Below, piece by piece: positions 22,400 through 34,840 of a DNA stretch of 64,000 bases. A program made the translations under genes and the position numbers. The stretch lies in NCBI RefSeq assembly GCF_051014685.1, contig NC_135056.1, forward strand, positions 372,001 to 436,000. Direction: 5' to 3'. The notes beneath the pieces were generated by a model. That model was given only the letters and a program-made list of their open reading frames with translations. It had not been told where the DNA came from and ran no database searches. Positions within the stretch are counted from its first letter, which is position 1, and every line of letters starts with the position of its first letter. The stretch comes from Ptiloglossa arizonensis. Taxonomy: Eukaryota; Arthropoda; Insecta; Hymenoptera; Colletidae.

Positions 22400-25300
22400 C
22401 GAATAACTAGAACGGCCTAGGGGAAAACTACTCATACCGTTGTAACGGGGCGAGTTTCTACTTTCAGATGCGACAGAAACTTTGCGGATTAGTCAATCCG
22501 TTCGCGAGATGTGGCAGTTTTGAGGTAAGAAACGCTTGAGAAACTCAAAATTTTCGCAGTTCTGATGCTCGAAACGAATAACTAGAACGGCCTAGGGGAA
22601 AACTACTCATACCGTTGTAATCGGGCAAGTTTCTACTTTCAGATGCGAGAGAAATTTTGCGGATTGGTCAATCCGTTCGCGAGGTATGGCAGTTTGGAGG
22701 TAAGAAACGCTTGAGGAACTCAAAATTTTCGCAGTTCTGATGCTCGAAACGAATAACTAGACCGGCCTAGGGGAAAAGTACTCATACCATTGTAATCGGT
22801 CGAGCTTCTACTTTCAGATGCAACAGAGATTTTGCGGATTGGTCAATCCGATCGCGAGATATGGCAGTTTTGAGGTAAGAAACGCTTGAGAAAATCCAAA
22901 TTTTCGCAGTTCTGATGCTCGAATCGAATAACTAGAACGGCCTAGGGGAAAACTACTCATACCGTTGTAATCGGGCGAGTTTCTACTTTCAGATGCAAGA
23001 GAAATTTTGCGGATTGGTCAATCCGTTCGCGAGATATGGCAGTTTTGAGGTAAGAAACGCTTGAGAAACTCAAAATTTTCGCAGTTCTGATGCTCGAAAC
23101 GAATAACTAGAACGGCCTAAGGGGAAAACTACTCATACCGTTGTAATGGGGCGAGTTTGTACTTTCAGATGCGACTGAAACTTTGCGGATTGGTCAATCC
23201 GTTCGCGAGATATGGCAGTTTTGAGGTAAGAAACGCTTGAGAAACTCCAAATTTTCGCAGTTCTGATGCTCGAAACGAATAACTAGAACGGCCTAGGGGA
23301 AAACTACTCATACCGTTGTAACGGGGCGAGTTTCTACTTTCAGATGCGACAGAAACTTTGCGGATTAGTCAATCCGTTCGCGAGATGTGGCAGTTTTGAG
23401 GTAAGAAACGCTTGAGAAACTCAAAATTTTCGCAGTTCTGATGCTCGAAACGAATAACTAGAACGGCCTAGGGGAAAACTACTCATACCGTTGTAATCGG
23501 GCAAGTTTCTACTTTCAGATGCGAGAGAAATTTTGCGGATTGGTCAATCCGTTCGCGAGATATGGCAGTTTTGAGGTAAGAAACGCTTGAGAAACTCCAA
23601 ATTTTCGCAGTTCTGATGCTCGAAACGAATAACTAGAACGGCCTAGGGGAAAACTACTCATACCGTTGTAACGGGGCGAGTTTCTACTTTCAGATGCGAC
23701 AGAAACTTTGCGGATTAGTCAATCCGTTCGCGAGATGTGGCAGTTTTGAGGTAAGAAACGCTTGAGAAACTCAAAATTTTCGCAGTTCTGATGCTCGAAA
23801 CGAATAACTAGAACGGCCTAGGGGAAAACTACTCATACCGTTGTAATCGGGCAAGTTTCTACTTTCAGATGCGAGAGAAATTTTGCGGATTGGTCAATCC
23901 GTTCGCGAGGTATGGCAGTTTGGAGGTAAGAAACGCTTGAGGAACTCAAAATTTTCGCAGTTCTGATGCTCGAAACGAATAACTAGACCGGCCTAGGGGA
24001 AAAGTACTCATACCATTGTAATCGGTCGAGCTTCTACTTTCAGATGCAACAGAGATTTTGCGGATTGGTCAATCCGATCGCGAGATATGGCAGTTTTGAG
24101 GTAAGAAACGCTTGAGAAACTCCAAATTTTCGCAGTTCTGATGCTCGAATCGAATAACTAGAACGGCCTAGGGGAAAACTGCTCATACCGTTGTAATGGG
24201 GCGAGTTTCTACTTTCAGATGCAACAGAAACTTTGCGGATTGGTCAATCCTTTCGCGAGATATGGCAGTTTTGAGGTAAGAAACGCTTGAGAGACTCCAA
24301 ATTTTCGCAGTTCTGATGCTCGAAACGAATAACTAGAACGGCCTAGGGGAAAACTGCTCATACCGTTGTAATGGGGCGAGTTTCTACTTTCAGATGCAAC
24401 AGAAACTTTGCGGATTGGTCAATCGGTTCGCGAGATATGGCAGTTTTGAGGTAAGAAACGCTTGAGAAACTCCAAATTTTCGCAGTTCTGATGCTCGAAA
24501 CGAATAACTAGAATGGCCTAGGGGAAAACTACTCATACCGTTGTAATCGGGCGAGTTTCTACTTTCAGATGCAAGAGAAATTTTGCGGATTGGACAATCC
24601 GTTCGCCAGATATGGCAGTTTTGAGGTTAGAAACGCTTGAGAAACTCAAAATTTTCGCAGTTCTGATGCTCGAAACGAATAACTAGAACGGCCTAGGGGA
24701 AAAATGCTCATACCGTTGTAATGGGGCGAGTTTCTACTTTCAGATGCAACAGAAACTTTGCCGATTGGTCAATCTGTTCGCGAGATATGGCAGCTTTGAG
24801 GTAAGAAACGCTTGAGAGACTCCAAATTTTCGCAGTTCTGATGCTCGAAACGAATAACTAGAACGACCTAGGGGAAAACTACTCATACCGTTGTAATGGG
24901 GCGAGTTTCTACTTTCAGATGCGACAGAAACTTTGCGGATTGGTCAATCCGTTCGCGAGATATGGCAGTTTTGAGGTAAGAAACGCTTGAGAAACTCCAA
25001 ATTTTCGCAGTTCTGATGCTCGAAACGAATAACTAGAACGGCCTAGGGGAAAACTACTCATACCGTTGTAATGGGGCGAGTTTCTACTTTCAGATGCGAC
25101 AGAAACTTTGCGGATTAGTCAATCCGTTCGCGAGATGTGGCAGTTTTGAGGTAAGAAACGCTTGAGAAACTCAAAATTTTCGCAGTTCTGATGCTCGAAA
25201 CGAATAACTAGAACGGCCTAGGGGAAAACTACTCATACCGTTGTAATCGGGCAAGTTTCTACTTTCAGATGCGAGAGAAATTTTGCGGATTGGTCAATCC

Positions 25301-25725
25301 GTTCGCGAGGTATGGCAGTTTGGAGGTAAGAAACGCTTGAGGAACTCAAAATTTTCGCAGTTCTGATGCTCGAAACGAATAACTAGACCGGCCTAGGGGA
25401 AAAGTACTCATACCATTGTAATCGGTCGAGCTTCTACTTTCAGATGCAACAGAGATTTTGCGGATTGGTCAATCCGATCGCGAGATATGGCAGTTTTGAG
25501 GTAAGAAACGCTTGAGAAACTCCAAATTTTCGCAGTTCTGATGCTCGAATCGAATAACTAGAACGGCCTAGGGGAAAACTGCTCATACCGTTGTAATGGG
25601 GCGAGTTTCTACTTTCAGATGCAACAGAAACTTTGCGGATTGGTCAATCCGTTCGCCAGATATGGCAGTTTTGAGGTTAGAAACGCTTGAGAAACTCAAA
25701 ATTTTCGCAGTTCTGATGCTCGAAA

Positions 25726-28700
25726 CGAATAACTAGAACGGCCTAGGGGAAAACTGCTCATACCGTTGTAATGGGGCGAGTTTCTACTTTCAGATGCAAC
25801 AGAAACTTTGCCGATTGGTCAATCTGTTCGCGAGATATGGCAGTTTTGAGGTAAGAAACGCTTGAGAGACTCCAAATTTTCGCAGTTCTGATACTCGAAT
25901 CGAATAACTAGAACGGCCTAGGGGAAAACTACTCATACCGTTGTAATCGGGCAAGTTTCTACTTTCAGATGCGAGAGAAATTTTGCGGATTGGTCAATCC
26001 GTTCGCGAGGTATGGCAGTTTGGAGGTAAGAAACGCTTGAGGAACTCAAAATTTTCGCAGTTCTGATGCTCGAAACGAATAACTAGACCGGCCTAGGGGA
26101 AAAGTACTCATACCATTGTAATCGGTCGAGCTTCTACTTTCAGATGCAACAGAGATTTTGCGGATTGGTCAATCCGATCGCGAGATATGGCAGTTTTGAG
26201 GTAAGAAACGCTTGAGAAACTCCAAATTTTCGCAGTTCTGATGCTCGAATCGAATAACTAGAACGGCCTAGGGGAAAACTACTCATACCGTTGTAATCGG
26301 GCGAGTTTCTACTTTCAGATGCAAGAGAAATTTTGCGGATTGGTCAATCCGTTCGCGAGATATGGCAGTTTTGAGGTAAGAAGCGCTTGAGAAACTCAAA
26401 ATTTTCGCAGTTCTGATGCTCGAAACGAATAACTAGAACGGCCTAAGGGGAAAACTACTCATACCGTTGTAATGGGGCGAGTTTGTACTTTCAGATGCGA
26501 CTGAAACTTTGCGGATTGGTCAATCCGTTCGCGAGATATGGCAGTTTTGAGGTAAGAAACGCTTGAGAAACTCCAAATTTTCGCAGTTCTGATGCTCGAA
26601 ACGAATAACTAGAACGGCCTAGGGGAAAACTACTCATACCGTTGTAACGGGGCGAGTTTCTACTTTCAGATGCGACAGAAACTTTGCGGATTAGTCAATC
26701 CGTTCGCGAGATGTGGCAGTTTTGAGGTAAGAAACGCTTGAGAAACTCAAAATTTTCGCAGTTCTGATGCTCGAAACGAATAACTAGAACGGCCTAGGGG
26801 AAAACTACTCATACCGTTGTAATCGGGCAAGTTTCTACTTTCAGATGCGAGAGAAATTTTGCGGATTGGTCAATCCGTTCGCGAGGTATGGCAGTTTGGA
26901 GGTAAGAAACGCTTGAGGAACTCAAAATTTTCGCAGTTCTGATGCTCGAAACGAATAACTAGACCGGCCTAGGGGAAAAGTACTCATACCATTGTAATCG
27001 GTCGAGCTTCTACTTTCAGATGCAACAGAGATTTTGCGGATTGGTCAATCCGATCGCGAGATATGGCAGTTTTGAGGTAAGAAACGCTTGAGAAAATCCA
27101 AATTTTCGCAGTTCTGATGCTCGAATCGAATAACTAGAACGGCCTAGGGGAAAACTACTCATACCGTTGTAATCGGGCGAGTTTCTACTTTCAGATGCAA
27201 GAGAAATTTTGCGGATTGGTCAATCCGTTCGCGAGATATGGCAGTTTTGAGGTAAGAAACGCTTGAGAAACTCAAAATTTTCGCAGTTCTGATGCTCGAA
27301 ACGAATAACTAGAACGGCCTAAGGGGAAAACTACTCATACCGTTGTAATGGGGCGAGTTTGTACTTTCAGATGCGACTGAAACTTTGCGGATTGGTCAAT
27401 CCGTTCGCGAGATATGGCAGTTTTGAGGTAAGAAACGCTTGAGAAACTCCAAATTTTCGCAGTTCTGATGCTCGAAACGAATAACTAGAACGGCCTAGGG
27501 GAAAACTACTCATACCGTTGTAACGGGGCGAGTTTCTACTTTCAGATGCGACAGAAACTTTGCGGATTAGTCAATCCGTTCGCGAGATGTGGCAGTTTTG
27601 AGGTAAGAAACGCTTGAGAAACTCAAAATTTTCGCAGTTCTGATGCTCGAAACGAATAACTAGAACGGCCTAGGGGAAAACTACTCATACCGTTGTAATC
27701 GGGCAAGTTTCTACTTTCAGATGCGAGAGAAATTTTGCGGATTGGTCAATCCGTTCGCGAGATATGGCAGTTTTGAGGTAAGAAACGCTTGAGAAACTCC
27801 AAATTTTCGCAGTTCTGATGCTCGAAACGAATAACTAGAACGGCCTAGGGGAAAACTACTCATACCGTTGTAACGGGGCGAGTTTCTACTTTCAGATGCG
27901 ACAGAAACTTTGCGGATTAGTCAATCCGTTCGCGAGATGTGGCAGTTTTGAGGTAAGAAACGCTTGAGAAACTCAAAATTTTCGCAGTTCTGATGCTCGA
28001 AACGAATAACTAGAACGGCCTAGGGGAAAACTACTCATACCGTTGTAATCGGGCAAGTTTCTACTTTCAGATGCGAGAGAAATTTTGCGGATTGGTCAAT
28101 CCGTTCGCGAGGTATGGCAGTTTGGAGGTAAGAAACGCTTGAGGAACTCAAAATTTTCGCAGTTCTGATGCTCGAAACGAATAACTAGACCGGCCTAGGG
28201 GAAAAGTACTCATACCATTGTAATCGGTCGAGCTTCTACTTTCAGATGCAACAGAGATTTTGCGGATTGGTCAATCCGATCGCGAGATATGGCAGTTTTG
28301 AGGTAAGAAACGCTTGAGAAACTCCAAATTTTCGCAGTTCTGATGCTCGAATCGAATAACTAGAACGGCCTAGGGGAAAACTACTCATACCGTTGTAATC
28401 GGGCGAGTTTCTACTTTCAGATGCAAGAGAAATTTTGCGGATTGGTCAATCCGTTCGCGAGATATGGCAGTTTTGAGGTAAGAAACGCTTGAGAAACTCA
28501 AAATTTTCGCAGTTCTGATGCTCGAAACGAATAACTAGAACGGCCTAAGGGGAAAACTACTCATACCGTTGTAATGGGGCGAGTTTGTACTTTCAGATGC
28601 GACTGAAACTTTGCGGATTGGTCAATCCGTTCGCGAGATATGGCAGTTTTGAGGTAAGAAACGCTTGAGAGACTCCAAATTTTCGCAGTTCTGATGCTCG

Positions 28701-28732
28701 AAACGAATAACTAGAACGGCCTAGGGGAAAAC
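25726..28732 (+). repeat. Segmental repeat, copy 2 (offset 5,428 bp to copy 3)
   Basis: This 3.0-kb segment is repeated at 31,154-34,160, offset 5,428 bp (31 x 175 + 3). J markers 5-7 (26,083, 26,959, 28,185) map to 31,511, 32,387 and 33,613, and GAGAAAATCC at 27,093 maps to 32,521. The same offset holds further upstream, for example GGACAATCC at 24,593 to 30,021 and AAAAATGCTC at 24,700 to 30,128. So about 22.3-28.7 kb is echoed at about 27.7-34.2 kb. Confidence 0.85.
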
Positions 28733-31153
28733 TGCTCATACCGTTGTAATGGGGCGAGTTTCTACTTTCAGATGCAACAGAAACTTTGCGGATTGGTCAA
28801 TCGGTTCGCGAGATATGGCAGTTTTGAGGTAAGAAACGCTTGAGAAACTCCAAATTTTCGCAGTTCTGATGCTCGAAACGAATAACTAGAACGGCCTAGG
28901 GGAAAACTACTCATACCGTTGTAATCGGGCAAGTTTCTACTTTCAGATGCGAGAGAAATTTTGCGGATTGGTCAATCCGTTCGCGAGATATGGCAGTTTT
29001 GAGGTAAGAAACGCTTGAGAAACTCCAAATTTTCGCAGTTCTGATGCTCGAAACGAATAACTAGAACGGCCTAGGGGAAAACTACTCATACCGTTGTAAC
29101 GGGGCGAGTTTCTACTTTCAGATGCGACAGAAACTTTGCGGATTAGTCAATCCGTTCGCGAGATGTGGCAGTTTTGAGGTAAGAAACGCTTGAGAAACTC
29201 AAAATTTTCGCAGTTCTGATGCTCGAAACGAATAACTAGAACGGCCTAGGGGAAAACTACTCATACCGTTGTAATCGGGCAAGTTTCTACTTTCAGATGC
29301 GAGAGAAATTTTGCGGATTGGTCAATCCGTTCGCGAGGTATGGCAGTTTGGAGGTAAGAAACGCTTGAGGAACTCAAAATTTTCGCAGTTCTGATGCTCG
29401 AAACGAATAACTAGACCGGCCTAGGGGAAAAGTACTCATACCATTGTAATCGGTCGAGCTTCTACTTTCAGATGCAACAGAGATTTTGCGGATTGGTCAA
29501 TCCGATCGCGAGATATGGCAGTTTTGAGGTAAGAAACGCTTGAGAAACTCCAAATTTTCGCAGTTCTGATGCTCGAATCGAATAACTAGAACGGCCTAGG
29601 GGAAAACTGCTCATACCGTTGTAATGGGGCGAGTTTCTACTTTCAGATGCAACAGAAACTTTGCGGATTGGTCAATCCTTTCGCGAGATATGGCAGTTTT
29701 GAGGTAAGAAACGCTTGAGAGACTCCAAATTTTCGCAGTTCTGATGCTCGAAACGAATAACTAGAACGGCCTAGGGGAAAACTGCTCATACCGTTGTAAT
29801 GGGGCGAGTTTCTACTTTCAGATGCAACAGAAACTTTGCGGATTGGTCAATCGGTTCGCGAGATATGGCAGTTTTGAGGTAAGAAACGCTTGAGAAACTC
29901 CAAATTTTCGCAGTTCTGATGCTCGAAACGAATAACTAGAATGGCCTAGGGGAAAACTACTCATACCGTTGTAATCGGGCGAGTTTCTACTTTCAGATGC
30001 AAGAGAAATTTTGCGGATTGGACAATCCGTTCGCCAGATATGGCAGTTTTGAGGTTAGAAACGCTTGAGAAACTCAAAATTTTCGCAGTTCTGATGCTCG
30101 AAACGAATAACTAGAACGGCCTAGGGGAAAAATGCTCATACCGTTGTAATGGGGCGAGTTTCTACTTTCAGATGCAACAGAAACTTTGCCGATTGGTCAA
30201 TCTGTTCGCGAGATATGGCAGCTTTGAGGTAAGAAACGCTTGAGAGACTCCAAATTTTCGCAGTTCTGATGCTCGAAACGAATAACTAGAACGACCTAGG
30301 GGAAAACTACTCATACCGTTGTAATGGGGCGAGTTTCTACTTTCAGATGCGACAGAAACTTTGCGGATTGGTCAATCCGTTCGCGAGATATGGCAGTTTT
30401 GAGGTAAGAAACGCTTGAGAAACTCCAAATTTTCGCAGTTCTGATGCTCGAAACGAATAACTAGAACGGCCTAGGGGAAAACTACTCATACCGTTGTAAT
30501 GGGGCGAGTTTCTACTTTCAGATGCGACAGAAACTTTGCGGATTAGTCAATCCGTTCGCGAGATGTGGCAGTTTTGAGGTAAGAAACGCTTGAGAAACTC
30601 AAAATTTTCGCAGTTCTGATGCTCGAAACGAATAACTAGAACGGCCTAGGGGAAAACTACTCATACCGTTGTAATCGGGCAAGTTTCTACTTTCAGATGC
30701 GAGAGAAATTTTGCGGATTGGTCAATCCGTTCGCGAGGTATGGCAGTTTGGAGGTAAGAAACGCTTGAGGAACTCAAAATTTTCGCAGTTCTGATGCTCG
30801 AAACGAATAACTAGACCGGCCTAGGGGAAAAGTACTCATACCATTGTAATCGGTCGAGCTTCTACTTTCAGATGCAACAGAGATTTTGCGGATTGGTCAA
30901 TCCGATCGCGAGATATGGCAGTTTTGAGGTAAGAAACGCTTGAGAAACTCCAAATTTTCGCAGTTCTGATGCTCGAATCGAATAACTAGAACGGCCTAGG
31001 GGAAAACTGCTCATACCGTTGTAATGGGGCGAGTTTCTACTTTCAGATGCAACAGAAACTTTGCGGATTGGTCAATCCGTTCGCCAGATATGGCAGTTTT
31101 GAGGTTAGAAACGCTTGAGAAACTCAAAATTTTCGCAGTTCTGATGCTCGAAA

Positions 31154-34100
31154 CGAATAACTAGAACGGCCTAGGGGAAAACTGCTCATACCGTTGTAAT
31201 GGGGCGAGTTTCTACTTTCAGATGCAACAGAAACTTTGCCGATTGGTCAATCTGTTCGCGAGATATGGCAGTTTTGAGGTAAGAAACGCTTGAGAGACTC
31301 CAAATTTTCGCAGTTCTGATACTCGAATCGAATAACTAGAACGGCCTAGGGGAAAACTACTCATACCGTTGTAATCGGGCAAGTTTCTACTTTCAGATGC
31401 GAGAGAAATTTTGCGGATTGGTCAATCCGTTCGCGAGGTATGGCAGTTTGGAGGTAAGAAACGCTTGAGGAACTCAAAATTTTCGCAGTTCTGATGCTCG
31501 AAACGAATAACTAGACCGGCCTAGGGGAAAAGTACTCATACCATTGTAATCGGTCGAGCTTCTACTTTCAGATGCAACAGAGATTTTGCGGATTGGTCAA
31601 TCCGATCGCGAGATATGGCAGTTTTGAGGTAAGAAACGCTTGAGAAACTCCAAATTTTCGCAGTTCTGATGCTCGAATCGAATAACTAGAACGGCCTAGG
31701 GGAAAACTACTCATACCGTTGTAATCGGGCGAGTTTCTACTTTCAGATGCAAGAGAAATTTTGCGGATTGGTCAATCCGTTCGCGAGATATGGCAGTTTT
31801 GAGGTAAGAAGCGCTTGAGAAACTCAAAATTTTCGCAGTTCTGATGCTCGAAACGAATAACTAGAACGGCCTAAGGGGAAAACTACTCATACCGTTGTAA
31901 TGGGGCGAGTTTGTACTTTCAGATGCGACTGAAACTTTGCGGATTGGTCAATCCGTTCGCGAGATATGGCAGTTTTGAGGTAAGAAACGCTTGAGAAACT
32001 CCAAATTTTCGCAGTTCTGATGCTCGAAACGAATAACTAGAACGGCCTAGGGGAAAACTACTCATACCGTTGTAACGGGGCGAGTTTCTACTTTCAGATG
32101 CGACAGAAACTTTGCGGATTAGTCAATCCGTTCGCGAGATGTGGCAGTTTTGAGGTAAGAAACGCTTGAGAAACTCAAAATTTTCGCAGTTCTGATGCTC
32201 GAAACGAATAACTAGAACGGCCTAGGGGAAAACTACTCATACCGTTGTAATCGGGCAAGTTTCTACTTTCAGATGCGAGAGAAATTTTGCGGATTGGTCA
32301 ATCCGTTCGCGAGGTATGGCAGTTTGGAGGTAAGAAACGCTTGAGGAACTCAAAATTTTCGCAGTTCTGATGCTCGAAACGAATAACTAGACCGGCCTAG
32401 GGGAAAAGTACTCATACCATTGTAATCGGTCGAGCTTCTACTTTCAGATGCAACAGAGATTTTGCGGATTGGTCAATCCGATCGCGAGATATGGCAGTTT
32501 TGAGGTAAGAAACGCTTGAGAAAATCCAAATTTTCGCAGTTCTGATGCTCGAATCGAATAACTAGAACGGCCTAGGGGAAAACTACTCATACCGTTGTAA
32601 TCGGGCGAGTTTCTACTTTCAGATGCAAGAGAAATTTTGCGGATTGGTCAATCCGTTCGCGAGATATGGCAGTTTTGAGGTAAGAAACGCTTGAGAAACT
32701 CAAAATTTTCGCAGTTCTGATGCTCGAAACGAATAACTAGAACGGCCCAAGGGGAAAACTACTCATACCGTTGTAATGGGGCGAGTTTGTACTTTCAGAT
32801 GCGACTGAAACTTTGCGGATTGGTCAATCCGTTCGCGAGATATGGCAGTTTTGAGGTAAGAAACGCTTGAGAAACTCCAAATTTTCGCAGTTCTGATGCT
32901 CGAAACGAATAACTAGAACGGCCTAGGGGAAAACTACTCATACCGTTGTAACGGGGCGAGTTTCTACTTTCAGATGCGACAGAAACTTTGCGGATTAGTC
33001 AATCCGTTCGCGAGATGTGGCAGTTTTGAGGTAAGAAACGCTTGAGAAACTCAAAATTTTCGCAGTTCTGATGCTCGAAACGAATAACTAGAACGGCCTA
33101 GGGGAAAACTACTCATACCGTTGTAATCGGGCAAGTTTCTACTTTCAGATGCGAGAGAAATTTTGCGGATTGGTCAATCCGTTCGCGAGATATGGCAGTT
33201 TTGAGGTAAGAAACGCTTGAGAAACTCCAAATTTTCGCAGTTCTGATGCTCGAAACGAATAACTAGAACGGCCTAGGGGAAAACTACTCATACCGTTGTA
33301 ACGGGGCGAGTTTCTACTTTCAGATGCGACAGAAACTTTGCGGATTAGTCAATCCGTTCGCGAGATGTGGCAGTTTTGAGGTAAGAAACGCTTGAGAAAC
33401 TCAAAATTTTCGCAGTTCTGATGCTCGAAACGAATAACTAGAACGGCCTAGGGGAAAACTACTCATACCGTTGTAATCGGGCAAGTTTCTACTTTCAGAT
33501 GCGAGAGAAATTTTGCGGATTGGTCAATCCGTTCGCGAGGTATGGCAGTTTGGAGGTAAGAAACGCTTGAGGAACTCAAAATTTTCGCAGTTCTGATGCT
33601 CGAAACGAATAACTAGACCGGCCTAGGGGAAAAGTACTCATACCATTGTAATCGGTCGAGCTTCTACTTTCAGATGCAACAGAGATTTTGCGGATTGGTC
33701 AATCCGATCGCGAGATATGGCAGTTTTGAGGTAAGAAACGCTTGAGAAACTCCAAATTTTCGCAGTTCTGATGCTCGAATCGAATAACTAGAACGGCCTA
33801 GGGGAAAACTACTCATACCGTTGTAATCGGGCGAGTTTCTACTTTCAGATGCAAGAGAAATTTTGCGGATTGGTCAATCCGTTCGCGAGATATGGCAGTT
33901 TTGAGGTAAGAAACGCTTGAGAAACTCAAAATTTTCGCAGTTCTGATGCTCGAAACGAATAACTAGAACGGCCTAAGGGGAAAACTACTCATACCGTTGT
34001 AATGGGGCGAGTTTGTACTTTCAGATGCGACTGAAACTTTGCGGATTGGTCAATCCGTTCGCGAGATATGGCAGTTTTGAGGTAAGAAACGCTTGAGAGA

Positions 34101-34160
34101 CTCCAAATTTTCGCAGTTCTGATGCTCGAAACGAATAACTAGAACGGCCTAGGGGAAAAC
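31154..34160 (+). repeat. Segmental repeat, copy 3
   Basis: Third copy of the L-B-J-D-K series. It ends near 34,160, where ACTACTCATA with GCGACAG replaces the ACTGCTCATA with GCAACAG seen at 28,732. One private change, GGCCCAAGGGG near 32,745, marks this copy. Later monomers (34,839 onward) are mosaic. Confidence 0.82.
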
Positions 34161-34466
34161 TACTCATACCGTTGTAATGGGGCGAGTTTCTACTTTCAGA
34201 TGCGACAGAAACTTTGCGGATTGGTCAATCCGTTCGCGAGATGTGGCAGTTTTGAGGTAAGAAACGCTTGAGAGACTCCAAATTTTCGCAGTTCTGATGC
34301 TCGAAACGAATAACTAGAACGGCCTAGGGGAAAACTGCTCATACCGTTGTAATGGGGCGAGTTTCTACTTTCAGATGCAACAGAAACTTTGCGGATTGGT
34401 CAATCGGTTCGCGAGATATGGCAGTTTTGAGGTAAGAAACGCTTGAGAAACTCCAAATTTTCGCAG

Positions 34467-34840
34467 TTCTGATACTCGAAACGAATAACTAGAACGGTCT
34501 AGGGGAAAACTACTCATACCGTTGTAATCGGGCGAGTTTCTACTTTCAGATGCAACAGAAATTTTGGGAATTGGTCAATCCGTTCGCGAGATATGGCAGT
34601 TTTGAGGTAAGAAACGCTTGAGAAACTCAAAATTTTCACAGTTCTGATGCTCGAAACGAATAACTAGAATGGCCTAGGGGAAAACTACTCATACCGTTGT
34701 AATCGGGCGAGTTTCTACTTTCAGATGCAAGAGAAATTTTGCGGATTGGTCAATCCGTTCGCCAGATATGGCAGTTTTGAGGTTAGAAACGCTTGAGAAA
34801 CTCAAAATTTTCGCAGTTCTGATGCTCGAAACGAATAACT
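34467..34840 (+). repeat. Two-monomer segment repeated 1,576 bp downstream
   Basis: A GGTCTAGG monomer with ATTTTGGGAATTGG (34,561) and AATTTTCACAG, followed by an AATGGCC/TTCGCCAG monomer, recurs at about 36,043-36,416 (ATTTTGGGAATTGG at 36,137). The offset is nine monomers plus one base, the extra base being the K monomer at 35,200 that lies between. The same TTGGGAATTGG variant is also at 20,028 in block II, linking the blocks. Confidence 0.75.

Larger units (their letters stand above)
21524..24150 (+). repeat. Segmental repeat, copy 1 (offset 4,202 bp to copy 2)
   Basis: About 2.6 kb starting with monomer L and including J copies 1-3 and two K monomers is repeated at about 25,726-28,350 with an exact 4,202-bp offset (24 x 175 + 2). 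GAGAAAATCC at 22,891 has its partner at 27,093. Upstream of 21,524 the aligned monomers differ. Downstream, ACTGCTCATA at about 24,180 faces ACTACTCATA. Confidence 0.82.
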
